A stretch of DNA of 64,000 nucleotides from Schizochytrium sp. CCTCC M209059 (GCA_000818945.1 KN805375.1:257788-321787); one strand, 5' to 3'. Shown: positions 32,001-41,900, counted from the stretch's first letter. Program-made: numbers and translations. The notes: generated by a model from the sequence alone, not told the origin.

Positions 32001-32387
32001 CTCTTCCATCGCAACAAAATTTACGCAAAGAAGGTATTCGTCGATGCTGCAGTCACCAACAAAGCAGACCAAGCCAGAATGTGAGGCCTCTAGGCTCTTC
32101 AAAGGTATACTTCGACTGTAGAAAGTGTCGTCTTGGAGCATGACAGAAACTTTGATGAATTCTTCTGTGGACCCACCCATAAAAGACTTTGCAACATCCT
32201 TCACAGTATTCGTAAGCATTCCAATGATACCGCCTCCGGCTTTCGCCATCGTCACCTTGACCAGCACAAAGGCCCCGTGATATGTCACCACAACGTTCTT
32301 CTCTTTCTCAAAGTTTTCATTCTTCGACTTGACGTCGACCTTGTCCTCCCGGACTGCGTCGGGCCTGCGAAAGACGATCCAGACCAT
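20082..32387 (-). CDS. RNF213: Giant RNF213-like AAA ATPase with RZ finger and no visible RING
   Basis: 4,101 aa in one uninterrupted frame; start in near-ideal context (caccATGg). The N-terminal 1,600 residues are mostly predicted helical, as in the RNF213 arm and stalk. AAA module A: Walker A GDTGTGKT (1627-1634), Walker B ILDE (D1702), sensor-1-like Asn1747 in TCNPDPD. Module B, 313 residues on: GNDGMSKS (1940-1947), which resembles the PGSSKS-type P-loop of the last RNF213 ATPase, and an acidic VMEE (2021-2022) followed by a PLRALHGLLDD segment like RNF213. Downstream is the FxxVxxxxxxRLILC/LSRV region typical of RNF213 cores. An RZ finger spans about 3411-3446 (RCPTCGCLYSIGNCGRPY, then CPNCG and GGEFH). 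No CxxC-rich RING lies between module B and the RZ finger. A poly-Gln tract is near 3546-3570. In vertebrates RNF213 ubiquitylates bacterial LPS and acts on lipid droplets; function here is inferred. Confidence 0.88.
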   Translation of the reverse strand: MVWIVFRRPDAVREDKVDVKSKNENFEKEKNVVVTYHGAFVLVKVTMAKAGGGIIGMLTNTVKDVAKSFMGGSTEEFIKVSVMLQDDTFYSRSIPLKSLEASHSGLVCFVGDCSIDEYLLCVNFVAMEEGKHPLAIFDEYEGMLGTNRGKVSAVLADYGSWTMGLPWDVSIPKEHARASAILFQIGWEEAARFHLSCLITKLSEVQCVDSELEKVLRQSTPWHLMQNKRLVALLEDIFESRCSDVESPSDYNFPEDALEAIKVACSIRDLATSRKWFPRRDFQGDIVYGALLSVTLPVTEMRALELPRLDDEQIQIAEELVKKIADQSAPARDSFLSWMQKAVTEQMALNKALDTCLIFFRKDQDTLCRMRVHVVMQRWRQNGHDSGILEAFAAEEVPMKQVPYIAPLVFQVAKDSNDVERLLLIAIGPLCLALDYPYYPNLSSGKATRMLRHNEAKKFLSAWEQLSFKSRMLSSRNVDWKQASRDVKRLEASIISFLLALGQDFRDSYNEDYVRFVCAVLVHFPHETHINVVLPTLPRTSASQFRELLTEIKLQIRICRALVRQGPDRSPEKALLAFEHAFGREEPRPLQDVRGWCLHWSADDTSKEVKVYAIVAEFWKKPALRGGAKLVLHGINLLHERGERMKALQAYVNSSLRAHISEEVLESLSERLEIYTQEMTVFPNKNTEARALMDLKAFERRNGAAAADSVWFHHAAAHLASQSAENLRTVDDLYKIVAEALVNARANVDKALKGQGSCTVLDLILKTTVDKEVKALRALLAMGSGGAVLRPDSSADDEKVQRLARLSVAAIPILADVRKTPQRLHKLVSFFVDTVNPSSPSVKWAQKFQKELHVIRWFGPESLDALVKEGEAILHPLAIDEWPTLVHAEAERDGIKALINIRSKEGKESLDQMLEQLRSATLVQDPRLTPSARLLSEICHHLDGLTPRSQSKDATKEIVGLARLLSQTKVRDTSVLSLVRLLSFEDSKPQTLLDENLLALQHARLELLVMPPGSASAKNDLCRVAEHSNGVCVQVIAAKGKEFRMMGHGRSLQKLGCMELPDMISQLLIYTGSSGSNVNAARITIFMSRVQRIRELGDRLHLAMRVRFNFKASQEEWGEVAFKNSGTLRIVWQNAIPQINSAESDVEDAQRTLLPSAELTEKERLWRSLETYAPWILRIRSQSGAWNESVALEAVLADPDAARAAIRNLNALRAQHDFDVRRALQLISRALQHESVASAKNKAALHLKKQSLPPVILIERNHKPVREHASGKGASLAHWATRAMDLIGAGGSTTILAIDESYSEVALDALLVGLSEAIKTPERAGYCLANAKGLIIAGLDTLAPRRQLEVYEMCAGYARAITKADKEKPTPVIVLLTTKAIKMDEEVAQAFYRVVPGSADGIFAQLCEQNRSLRNIRVRLVNDEELLLRTAGAVESGKRVLLRKGMTIAELASELREASRNAATSLRSARMLVLDCYEDAYDVFDSALGVALVGLFSARVIGAESQSQPLVYTQNGDVELTLETAADYELPFRAPAPRGRLDTTLHLAPAAKEPAAQLEELAQQAVMGHVDERAVHLALHCDPRRVKQSLPFVYTSEALTAMAKAIRSIPPRPGKQGEMAHSIVLAGDTGTGKTYLCMKLYELLKCSQIWHVSDHDLLICSFSAAFGHREVQALGEKVKEDVQTDQTDQESADRSWYFAILDEVTASPAQSTIEQLVRMQRRHNRARAEVVEREDSSSCPLFFVTCNPDPDRDEVFPLAKTLRAVQINLERPPLESMASFVRANFERFAPAVDRDVAMGVYFAIANAFQRQSQRNQTDYGVLSARDAAQCAAIAGALLDNHNCLEAIARGSSWTHALVLAIYLVIGIRMVPREEFYAVLDSELAVPGSQTSWKEWFDAARSCIADAYEIPAAIVSTLAFKENLLVLTLGMLTRQPVLLLGNDGMSKSLSIKLAMRQMRGNLSSVPLLRDHFPRVQSFALQFSPRTSASLVRKLGNALVGLQGRSTSSPSSSSEVLPCAVMEEMSMARTGPDGPLRALHGLLDDHQTRGGRHRDQRAGSGSNTFGFCATSNFLPNTPRKIPVGRALANRMLVLVHEKQTSGELTDMATAAAKGWTKQSLHDKEQQLIARAVGNVPVRDLLVFARATAQVCAQVWDASDASDFEAVTCAAYLQRRSKMESEQTWNALKMGPKVNQESVLRLLRDPAMPPRGLLVVYESARDLSDWLHELDERLCARLSKCEAFVLDLLGIGLSTSVVELTGATKVGELARLTESDLKELCLANNCVEKMPDIVRNARQHLRKYDRMCGDTSPLVRRDALSSDWNADQEIGDWIETAFISFKRSTRKRILEVLKKRDIHTPGDLADMPVADFLVPFWRDKALASLTLETVRCTLTGEKNAQRIFDKLKYHKEVLSAALKSKCALATAKEVASNGQRTPETFKERQREIICVSSWARSTEDASQEALLRLRTSLQNGGTAVLVNPEPILDCIHALLNDFTDGETSTLQMGTSFETVAIGPGARLILCMHSSQLESVHDAVLSRVSVVNSGFPVPQQMPSSTSRPMSIYAQLAERMQNTGMVWPTDEDLRLLEALNDASGVLSKRSGKLLTIFSSDNRLETARSQFIRVEARDHVSLEAFSRAVAAALERGRDLLIDLCALSRADTVNVLLLLGMGDSYHVMDPLSSRLRPNDSLSNLFDRHLLQKGRRAIIHVSPLVLDCCIPCERLREVVELIEVRDINHSFASRWPRLAEIAADATCVAEACRNLLEEYIGRSQSSENQELHRASAAALARLSVDSVFLKTWDLSCDEETRRIKAWQRLCTAAKCSSRSLRTHVLENLRGTLFKCADFVIRKTGGRSCITGTLLTSDESYWRSDEEIAATIFLASAFTFQQQGPVNLELSSSIMAQTMAQTLMKDSPFPCAAYLLDAARSGPGGMQQAFPGISSSEKILPDALVRRLLDSLVHQLALSWRLPDTEIRCPSTVSDSLNRLGHGEPKIDTVVNCFWRWRHHILLLGLVKYPTTLDLRNTNTMDHIFEDVAHALRKEETTYSAECFDRILRYCKAERVQMANASGLATLVELWLAFKRSGSRRALRCAIELEAGSSTLKFKLTSIGSLVVRLEAVKGSLEPKSIARFVEYLLMHQASEKLLTRSLCLGPGSDHSRVTRMGKIVAALDEKVVSRPQERLCTALRLVALKNLDANSLEIWIQFMSTPASHQRIENMTAAAWKLFCAIFGTRALEIALEGSSVKAARVAPLLRSSSAACAPLRNFVIRKIASMYGERGMERARAHLKAMSLVESQTMPWYEPFMDAPRQGVDELLACVPNFGFGGAEGLWYALEIQSAPVQLEEGCEAFEGPALLWNALISPGGSLHTLGRGFAMPYYAERLEYSTLPGVAMSGLELVRSISDGTTANRCPTCGCLYSIGNCGRPYTRAPCPNCGNTLGGEFHNFVGGVSHGVSGEEDEHILGLPEIEESSTVYTEGNLEPLEYRILWLLMLFPLLSISPRGDKENPRVQQACHAWQTFKTVAGLYSDQEASGALIALLLAAHHRQQQQRQQQWQHQQEQQQQQQQQSKPNLALSEYTLILQAGTSAINHRRSLESMYQKELRTLHQGSDLKSWLAKEAQRALGRAHEELRRHPLVQLRESEIRERQAQSTAAAAKVHDEIFPEACQLNVQAGSMEGDAIQEELWHQRKKVAPRYPLTVLAAFVNERGQWCGARFEELLKELPPWAREVPRVSHYLTGLVVGARKLQNYANGATFESALSAVQKCLSAEESKQFQKAWEGCRRGHQFECQAVADLGGLESLPFDDLLIVDGQETPLRAMIKTLVDAHNNMMQWMRDVANVTCEEASLFHVGNVSAHLARWSTLGAVVKINSSTASTGLEKELAWSTPAVIFSFEEKWPATLRLSGGVSRVVRVMNLPAGQTLPGKVQAAIDSLSLGDPMRTLLEHAQISAARCSAMLKQGQPVSPDADVVLEVPGQAQLEIKVRHLEVLQELLCQRLQPRKHDSLGGTFRQAPPAGISALLGSEDAKEALARVAVLEALDAACAEISGFHDGEMAVKELVSYWSEYEDLPGDIQAAIQTLEVPCKYLHALLDAPREGSA
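21681..21750 (-). repeat. CTG/CAG tract encoding poly-Gln in the RNF213-like protein
   Basis: ctg triplets on plus read CAG on minus; the protein has a run of eight Gln plus interrupted Gln/His blocks C-terminal to the RZ finger. Confidence 0.95.
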
Positions 32388-32904
32388 GGTGCCCTGCTAG
32401 TCCTCGTCTGCCTCGTCTGCCCAGCGCGCGCAACCGAGAAGTCTCGCTTTCGCACGCGTACGCGCGCTTGCGCACTTACGCGTGCGCGCACGAACACGAA
32501 CACGAACTCGAGCCGTTCGCGTTCTGCAGGCAGCCAAGTCGAGCAAGCAAATCTTACGTGAAAATGATCTTGGCTGTATGTAGCCCGGGTCTAGGCGTAG
32601 GTAGGTCTAGGCTGATCCTAGGGACCTAAGCCTGTAGTACTCATAGATTGATAGATTCCTGTGCCACGAAACGTTCGGTCAATCCTGATCAACCGTGTCA
32701 CGAAACGTTCGGTCAATCCTGATCAACCGTGTCACGAAACGTTCGGTCATTCCTGATTGACCGTGACGATCGTCGCGTCGCGTCGCAGGCTGGGCTAGGC
32801 TAGGCTAGCACAGGCTTACATAGCGACAGCGACTGGCGCAAACCTCGTCGGTCGATCGTTCATTCACTCAGCACCATTTTCGTGACAAAGAGCGCCGGCG
32901 TGAC
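32388..32904. promoter_or_regulatory. Shared divergent promoter region of the two giant genes
   Basis: 517 bp lie between the two ATGs (757 bp if the plus gene starts at 33145). The left part is rich in CG-containing cgcacgcgtacgcg motifs and reads as 5' UTR or promoter. The centre has CTAG-rich motifs (ggtctaggctgatcctag) at about 32590-32630, then three 34-bp direct repeats (32661-32762). The right part has a ctaggctaggctag run at about 32794-32810. Neither a TATA box nor a known stramenopile Inr was confidently placed. Confidence 0.6.
32661..32762. repeat. Three 34-bp direct repeats in the shared promoter
   Basis: Copies start at 32661, 32695 and 32729. Copies 1 and 2 differ by one base; copy 3 diverges near its end. 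Each contains cgaaacgttcggtca and an imperfect inverted repeat, clearest in copy 3, where cggtcatt is followed after cctg by attgaccg. Position and regular spacing suggest binding sites for a dimeric regulator; that is inference. Confidence 0.9.
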
Positions 32905-35900
32905 ATGATTTACATGGCCCAACTGACATGTGAGAAAAAACGAACCACGCGAGCGGCAAACCAACTTGCAGCAAACCCCATTGCCGCGGTGCGGGGCGAG
33001 GGGGGGAGGAGGACTCGTGCTGAGCGGAGCGAGGCGAGGCACGAGGCAAGACACGAGGCCAGGCACGCGAAGAAGCGCAAGTCCGGGCGCGAGTCTGGGC
33101 GCGACAGAAGCAATCAGAGATTGCTCGTTCGCGAGGCCGCTAAAATGGCGGGTAGTAACAGGGATGAGGAGGCGCTGGCGCATTTGCTTGAAGAGAAAAA
33201 CTCGGACTTTGACTCCGACTCGGGCGCGGCAAGTATGGAATGGAGTGATGCGCATGATGGATCTCCCGGTGGAGACCTTGACAAGGGTGACGAAATTGAA
33301 GACGTCGAGCAAGAACATGACGAAAATGAAGACGTCGAGCAAGAGCATGACGAAAATGAAGACGTCGAGCAAGAGCATGACGAAAACGAAGAGGAGCACG
33401 AGATCAATGATCTAGAGAACCAAGAGGAGCGCACGGGGGTTGAAGTCATCCAGTCGGATGAGATGTATGTGTCCAATGTTGCGAATGACCAGGAGGAAAA
33501 GGGCTCTGACTTTGACTTCGACGACGACCCTGATGTCTCTCTTGAACAAATTGACGAATGGCACGAAGAGATTAAGCACAACGCGGCCGACGCTGCCATT
33601 CTTACTTGGGAAAGGAGGCTCGACCTTTGGAGCGCCAAACTGCGCGATGTGGACTATGAAGATCTCGTCTTTGAGCCCGTCTCAGCGCTAAGCAAGCTCA
33701 AACGTTACACGTGGTTGGGTCTGGCAGGCCGTGGCCAGATTGGATATGCGTGTCTCCGTTGGCTTGGTGGGAAAATTGTGGCAAGAGGACGTCAAGACAA
33801 TAACGAAGGTCGCTATGAGTGCGTTGTCAACCAGGACAATCTGGCGAGTATGCTGGAGGACGCTGTCGGCGAGGCGAACCCGAGAATCGTACGCTTCATC
33901 CACATGCTTGGCGAGCGCAATGAGCTTTCCAGCCTTCTGGAGGACTTGCGAGGTTGCAAGCCGGACGAGTTGTTGCACCGACTCCAAGATGAGGAAGACT
34001 TTGGCTTCATCATCCCCATTATGCGCTTACGCTTCTACGACAACGCAGAATTGAGCGCCGTCCTTGGCACACTTTGCAAGTCGGAGCTTGCCAAGGCTAG
34101 CGATGCGCAGACCATCGATTGCCTCGAGGACATCTTGCGCAAGCTCGCCGAAGATTCCCAACATCGAATTGAGTGGGTGCGACATCTCCTTGACGCGACG
34201 ATTGATAAGTTCCAGCGCAATAAGCGTGTCTTCATTGACGCGTTAAGACGCAGCGTTACGCAGACGCAGGAAAACGGCAATGAGGTCGTTTTTGTCGATC
34301 CGAACCGCGGTGCGAGACTCACACCTCTGGACAAGTGGCACCGACGCAATATACGAGGCGGATCAGGCCAGATGCAAGCTCCTGTGCTCTCTTTGAAGCG
34401 GCGCCTCGCTTTCGTCGCCGCGGAGCGAAACTGGTTTCATGAAACACGACCGATCGTCAACGAATTCGTGCAGGCGACCCTCCCAGACTCTGGTGAGCCG
34501 GACATCTTCAATCTTCTCAATCGCGACGATGAAAAACTGGCCATGGAAGAAGGCACGAGCAAAGATACCTTTACGCCAAAGCTGCGTCAGTATTGTTCCA
34601 AGAAGCAGCGTCTCATGGACCTCCGCGAAGCATCAACCTTGAGCGCGTGTTTGACCGCTGCACGAGATCCACACATTGAGACGCGTGACCAAGCAGACGG
34701 CGAAGCTGAGCGTGTGATCTTAGTCATCGGGTACCGTGCCAGCAATCATCAGGGTGCACACCTTGCTTCGGGCAGCGAAGCACCCTTTGTCTCGCGCTGT
34801 CTGAGTGTGTCCAACGATGATGCAGCCGATAAGATCATTGAGGTAGGGGCTCGTCTCGACGGTCTTTACTCGCGAATCCCCGATGAGTTCTGCGAAGTGG
34901 CGCGCGATAAGATCTTCAACTCCGTCCTCCCGATTCGTGAAGAGCGCGACACTCTGGTCTTTTACGAGTTTGTCCCATCAGGAGTGCACGCGGCAGACTC
35001 GTCTCCTCTCGAGCGCGTGCTTGCGGAGCCACCGCAATTAGCGGGGCGCACAACACGATCTCAACACGAGAATGCTGTTCCCGCAAGCCAGGCGACGGAT
35101 GCAAGCACGCCGCGATCGCCGACCCCTGTTTCCAGAGGAAGACGCGAAGGCGCCATGGTCAGGTCCCTCATCGGCGGTGGTGATTCTCACGAACTCCATG
35201 ACGGAACGCAGCAGCAAAACACGTCACACCTCGTGCATGCTCACCATTTCACGCACATTCTCCTTGAGATGGACGCAATACCATCCAAGGATGACGATGT
35301 GCGCAGCAACGAGAAAGGCGCCTATCGGTCGCTCGAAGAGAGCTGCGAGCGCCGATTTCTCATTTCGTTGGCGCACCCTGGCAAGGTCGATGTTGAAGGC
35401 ATGCGCCTTCCTTCCTTGGCCGTGCTGCCACGCAGCAGCGTTGCGCCGGAACAGGACAACCTCAGCTTTCGTCGCTACCTCGTTCTCTTGCCAGCAACGT
35501 ATCTTGATTTCGACAGCACGCTGTCTGAACGACACGAGCTCGCAGGACTTTTGCAACGCTATGCCAAGACTGCATACGTTGAGACGGCCGAGACGCTTGC
35601 GCAGGTTCTTTCCATCTTCATCAGCGTCAAAGAGAGGAGCGATGCGGTGTCTCCGACGGAAATTGTCTTTGAGAAGCTCAAAGCAAACCAGCTCGTCCTC
35701 AATTGCATGTCGGTGACCTCGCTAGTCTCTGTCGCGCCAGATTTGTTCAGGGGTCCAGTCCACGAGGTTTGGGAGTCGATTCTAACGCCGCACGATGCCA
35801 TGGGGCCTGAAGAGCTTGCGGCGCGGGAAGCAGCGCTGGCCCTCATCACGGGCCGATCCTCTGGCACACCTGCCACCGCAGTGCTGGCCACAGACGACAT

Positions 35901-38900
35901 GTGGGGCCATCTTCACGATCTACTGAGCACACGAACCAAGTTCTCTTGTGAGGACCTTGACGTAGAGCCCAGCAACTTTTGGAGCATTGCCGATCGACTT
36001 TCTCGCCGCGCCGAAATGTCAGTCTCTACATTCTACTTTGTGCGCCTTACAGGGCGCACAAACAGTGGGATGCTCGAGAAATTGCTCGGTGTCGCGTCTG
36101 AGAGCCGCTGCGTCAAGCTCATCTTCTACTTCACCAAAGGGCTTATGGCTCTTTACAACCGCTTGTCGGCCGACATTCGTCCTCGGGTCTTTCTCCACGA
36201 GATGGTGTCCGAGCGTGCCAAAGACGTGAGTCCGGTCATTCAGACAGAGCGTTACACTGTCTACGACGGCCTCCTGCGCAAGGTTTCTCGCGAGCTCATC
36301 GAGTCTTCCAGCTTTACCCAACAGACCTTGGACAGAATTTGCCGTCGGGCGGAGCAGGCCACAAACTGGGTGCAAGACGTTCGCGACTCGCTGCTCGAGG
36401 AAGACAACGCCGAATGCTCGGTGCGTAAAAATACTCGCGTTATCGTAACGGAGGATGCAGAGGCCCTCCTTTCAACGCTTACGGAGACATTTTCAAGGCT
36501 TGATTTCCTCAACGCTCGAGACCCACGATGTATCGAGAAGCTCCGTGGACTTTTGTCATTGAATGTGACTGAAAGCGAAGAAGAGCCAGTGGTCCTTGTA
36601 CTCCTGCACGCTCAGCTACTTGTCCGCGATCGTCTCCACGTTATTGCCTCGCACTGTGCGAGATGTCGCAAGCCTTTACTTTTAGTCGTCAACGCTCCAA
36701 CGCGCGACCTTACATCATTTCAGACGACGTCAGTCGAAGGTCTCACCAAATTCGAGCATGTTGACATCTTCCACGCGCGGGCGCGCCTTCCTTCTCCGGA
36801 CCAGCCACTCTACCGTGTTATTCTCGGACTCAGGGTCCTTCTCGGCCCACATCTCGACCTTACTTCGGACATGAGCCAAGTGCAGTCGCTCTCAGCTTTC
36901 CTCGAGGATGACGAGTCTGCGAGCGTTCCTTCGTTTCTTAGTGAGTTCGCTCTGCGCCTTTCTCCGCAGCCGGCCCTGCTTCAGCGCATGTTGCGGACAT
37001 TGGCGTCCGATACAAAACCCGACAGCGTGTTCACCTATGAAAATGGATCCGGGGCTGCACTTCTTGGAGATGTTGTCGCGAGCGTCCTATGGACATACGT
37101 TGAGAATCTCGAAGAAGTCACAAAGATGGTACACTTTGCTGACATTGCGAATGACCCCGTCATGTTCTTAGCGCCCCAAGCTTTGCGCGTGTGGACACTC
37201 ATCGCTTGCTTGGAAGGTCAATCGGCGATCCGGCCCATGTGTGCATTGGAAGGCCGACTGAATATCAGTCGCACAGACAATCCAGGAGAAATTCTTTGCA
37301 GCACCCTGAATACGCCACTAGACACCGACGCCTCGAACTCCGCAATTCGAGAAATCTACTATGTGGATCCAGGCCGAGGAGATGCAATGACGCCGTTGAG
37401 CGATATCATCGAGCAGACTGCGATTTGTGGCGGAGATCTGCATTGGAATGATGTCTATCGCAGCTGGGCCCGAACACCGGAGATTCCCACGCCTGTTCTC
37501 CTGCATTTGCTGCAAGAGGCGCCTTCGCGGCTTTTGCTGGCGCTCTCGCTGAGCAAGACACGTATGGCTTCTCTACCGTTGCCAGATCTGGTCGTGAAGC
37601 GACTGAGCCAAGACCTCGAAGCGATGCGTGACGCAGTGACTGGGCCGAGTCAAGAGGAGACCACCGCACGTGTTGCGGCAGAACTGCAACACAGAGTCGC
37701 GGCGCTGGCCTGGTCCATTCTCAAGCACCAGGCAGCGCGGCCAAGCGCGGCCGCAATCCAGAGTTCAAGGGATGACTTTTCAAGTCTCATTCAAGACTTT
37801 CTGCGGTCGGACCTTCACTTTGACTTCAAGTCTGGATCGGAGGGAGATCGTGTTCTCGAGCAGCGCCTCATTCTGAATCTTGTGCAGATTGATGACCCTG
37901 CCACAGCTCTCTTGCAGCAGCCCAAGGTGGCGGAGGTGCTACTTGCCTCATCCGAGGGAGACCGTCGCATGGTGCAAGACGTGTTAGAAAGAAGCGAAAA
38001 GCTCGTTATGGGCGCCGCACTACTGCGCTTGTGCCTGCACTCTTCATGGCGCGAGAAGCTCGCCAATGCAGCTGAGATACTCTATTCGCGGCTCGAGCCT
38101 CTCGTCAAGTGGGCGACAGGAAGCATGGCAGACAGCCTCTGGGATCGGCTTAAACGTCTTCGCTCGATAACGGATTGGCATCAACTGCTCTCTCCAGCTG
38201 CAATGGCCGAGATCCTTGTTCATGGCGCCGCAAGTCATCCGAATAAGGAAAAGGAGGTCTCATTCCCTCGTTTTGTTCGCGAGCATGTGCTGCAAGCGAT
38301 TCTAGCGCAAAGCGGGATCATCGACGGGGTCAGTGCACAAGAATCGTATTTTCGCAGGCTTGTCAAAGCGATTGCGCCAGTCGAGACAAAGTCCATCACG
38401 GATTGGGATCGCTTCAACGTCTGCCTTCGCATGTGCTCAATTCTGCGTACCGAAACGATTGCCGACAACAGGACTGTCTCACGTGTTCTCGAAGATTATT
38501 TGCGTAATATCGAGTCATCTGTGTACAGATTCTCGATTCTTTCTATTGCACGCAATAGCTGCGCTTTCGAGGAGCTGCAATTTGAGCACGATTTGGAACT
38601 GGTTCTGTCGCCAGAACTATTGCGACTCTATGTCGAGCACAATGCCCGAAACACAGATGTATCCGACGTCGGAAGCATGAAGTCACGTCACGCTCGGTTC
38701 TTTTCAACGCAAGCACGTGAATCGCTTCTCATCGCATTGACGCGAGCCTGGAGCAACAAGGATCGAGATGAACCTTCAAGGGCACTCCTTGTGCTCGCAT
38801 GGTTTGCATGGGCTGCGAACCCGGCTTATAATCTCCCTCATGCATTACTTCCTGCTGGGGAGGAACAGTGGAACGATTTCAAGTGCGTTGTACGTGACAA

Positions 38901-41900
38901 TATTCTTCGTGAGGCCTGCAAAGCAAGCACAGAGCCGCTCTCGCTACTTGCTACCTTTGTCTTTATGCCTCATACTCTCGCTGGTGAATCTCTCAACAGC
39001 TTGGTGTCACGCTTCCGGGGGTCTAGTACAAATTCGTCCTTTAATTCAACCTCTCTGGTACTAGCGCAGCAAAATGGCGGCGCTTTTCCAGTTTATGCGC
39101 TTCGAGTGGAGCCTAAACGTGCTCTTCCGGCGGAGTGCATCGAATATGTTTTCAGCAAGATCATGGATCGATCGCTTCTCGCGCCCTCCGAATGGACAAA
39201 GAAACTCGGATTTCCTCGCGTCCAGGAAGGTTTTTCAGTGGGAACGGTAGAACACAATCTGCGCCTTCTCGTCCATTTGCAAAGCGCAATGGAGGCACTT
39301 TACAGCAGCAGTCGTGTGACCACTCTTCATACTGGCCTTTCTCTGTTGGCATGGTTCGTGCAGGCTGGAGTCGAGCCGGAAGATCTCGCTCGTCTAATTA
39401 CTCGCGCAGGTGGTGAAAGGGATGCAAAGAAGCTCATTGCTGTCATCCAACGACTAACGGATGGTAGTAAAACTGCCCACGTAGAGTACGTATTTTGTCC
39501 ATTACCAGTTATTCTGGACAGTCGGTTCGTGGATGAAATGGGCGGTGCCGCAGATTCTCTTTTCGACAAGCTTTCTAAGGCAAGCACGATGCAGCAAGTC
39601 TTTCTGCTCGCAAACACCTTTGAGACGGCATCTGGAAGGGGAAGCAGCGGGAGCGCCCTTGCCCAACGGACTCAAGAGGCGAGTGACGCGGAGGAACACA
39701 TCTCCATCGTACAGGATTTGTTCCTGCAAATCGGTTCCTATTTCGCGGCTGCCGAAACCGTAGAATGGGAGAAGTTGCGCACGATAGGGGGTTTTCTCCT
39801 TGGACTCCGCACCAAGAAAAAGTATTCTGAAGCAGCCTTTCAGTCGCTTGCTGAGGGACTAGACTCTACGCCAAAGGGGCGTGATCACCTTCCAGATATT
39901 GTCGATGGCCTTTTCATCGTGTTGGGATTGACACCCTTGACTGATGGTGAGACGGTCAAGCAGATGATTTGCGCCTTTGACTCATTCGAATGGAGTGGAG
40001 GCTCCAAGCCAATCTTCATGTCGGCGACTTGCAAAAAAGAGATCATATGGATGAGCAAGAATGTGTTCAACAACAGCGACGATGATCTTGACAAGAATGT
40101 GCGGGAGCTGGCCTCCAAGGTCGAAAATTTAAATGTGAGAGATGTCCTGCGAAAGCTGGACGTGAACAAGACAGTGGGCACTTTCGTCGGTGCTGCCTTC
40201 ATGACTCGTCTTGGTAAGGTGCTTCAGATGAAAAACGCTCCACGCCGACAGGGAGAGAATCGGGGGTCAGAGCTACACGATCTCTATGACGTTTGCCTTG
40301 TCGGAAATATTCTTCCGTACAGAAGCGGCCCATCAGCTGTCAAAGCAGGGTCTGCGGAGGTAGTCGAGACTCTCGCAGACTCTCGAACATCATCAATCCC
40401 ACTGGACGAGGAGGCGAAGGAGTCAGAGAAAGTGTTGACGGGTCCAAGTATGATGAATTCATCTCAGGACATCGAGGATGACCAGCTTGCTTTGAACACT
40501 GCACTTTCTCTCCAGAAGGCGGCTGACGGAGCAGGGAGCCGTGGGCCGAGCCTGGTCTCGGCGCGGACACTTTTGCGCGTGAAAAGCGAGCCCTCCTACG
40601 GCGTGTTGGAAGTCGCTCCGGGTCTACATCCTGTATTGCGAAAACCGGAGGACCAGGAGGACGAAGACCCTGTGCGCTACGTCCGTCACAGCCCGTTTTC
40701 GTTCGACGGAGACCTTGGCGCGGGAGCAGGAATCGCCCATGTCTTTGCAAATAACGGCGAGACCTGGGAACTTTTCCAAGAGCTGCCAAACAACTCAACC
40801 ATTCTCGGGCGAGGTTTTTATCTTCGCAAGACACAGCAGGGCACGTGGGTGATACTTATGGCAACAACGCGCGATGAAGAGCGAGACTGCCCACAGCTGT
40901 TCTTGCACACAATCGTTGAGAACCATCGTCTTGCAGCCTTCAATTTCCATGACGAGGTTGTTGCTGTTCTTGAGTGCATTGTGCAAGTCGCTTTTATGGC
41001 CGGCGTGCCTCAGATGGAATTGCCGGACTCGTTCGAGAAGATGGCCAAGGCCATCAAAGCCCTTCAGCGTGAAGAAGATAGCATTCCCCGAAAGCGGAAC
41101 TCGGAAAGTGAGAGCGAGAACGGGCAGAGGGTCGAGGATGAAATGCACGACGAAAACGAAATGGAGTGTGAAGATGGAGATGAACGGGAGTATGAGGAAG
41201 GCGAGGATGGCATGGACAATGGCGATGCCAGCAGTGCCGATGATCAGGGAAGTCAGGGTTCTTTGGAGAGAGGCCCAAGGCCTTACACCAGCTACAAAGA
41301 GGCTGAACTCCGGCATGTCACATGGATGCTACAGCAACTGAATGAGGTTCGCGGAAAGGCTGGAGACCACACGATTGTGCTTCGGATTGCAAAGAAACTC
41401 GAAATGGCTTCTCCGGCGATTCAGGAACGCATGACGAAGGCACTGACTGTAATCATGACGACCACCGACCACGAGGGTCGCTCGCAGCTATACTTTGCCC
41501 TTGAGCTAGTCCAGCACAATCTCAACTTGTCTAGTGGCAAGCATGCACCGGACCCTACACTAAAGAATAAACTCATGGCGATGCATGCACACATCGCCAA
41601 ACACAAGTTCCGCAGCATCGGGCTGCAGCTTCTTGATGAGTTTGACGAAGATTACGCGCTTTCTGGAATTCGAGTCTTCACGAAGGATTTTGAGGACAGC
41701 GATGACGAGGATGAGGTCGCTGACCCGAAACACCCATCAGTTACACAAATGCGGGCGGGAGGCGAGGATGATGGAGGTGTGCGCCAGCGGGTCGAGGAAG
41801 CGTGCAAGATGATCAGCAATACTGGAGCTTCGCAAGACGACGACGCTAGAGGGGAGACGGATGCGATTGAGGTCAAGAACAGCAATCTCTTTGACTATGA

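Noticed and set aside
32661..32762. CRISPR-like repeat array
   Set aside because: Repeats are contiguous without unique spacers, and the DNA is eukaryotic.
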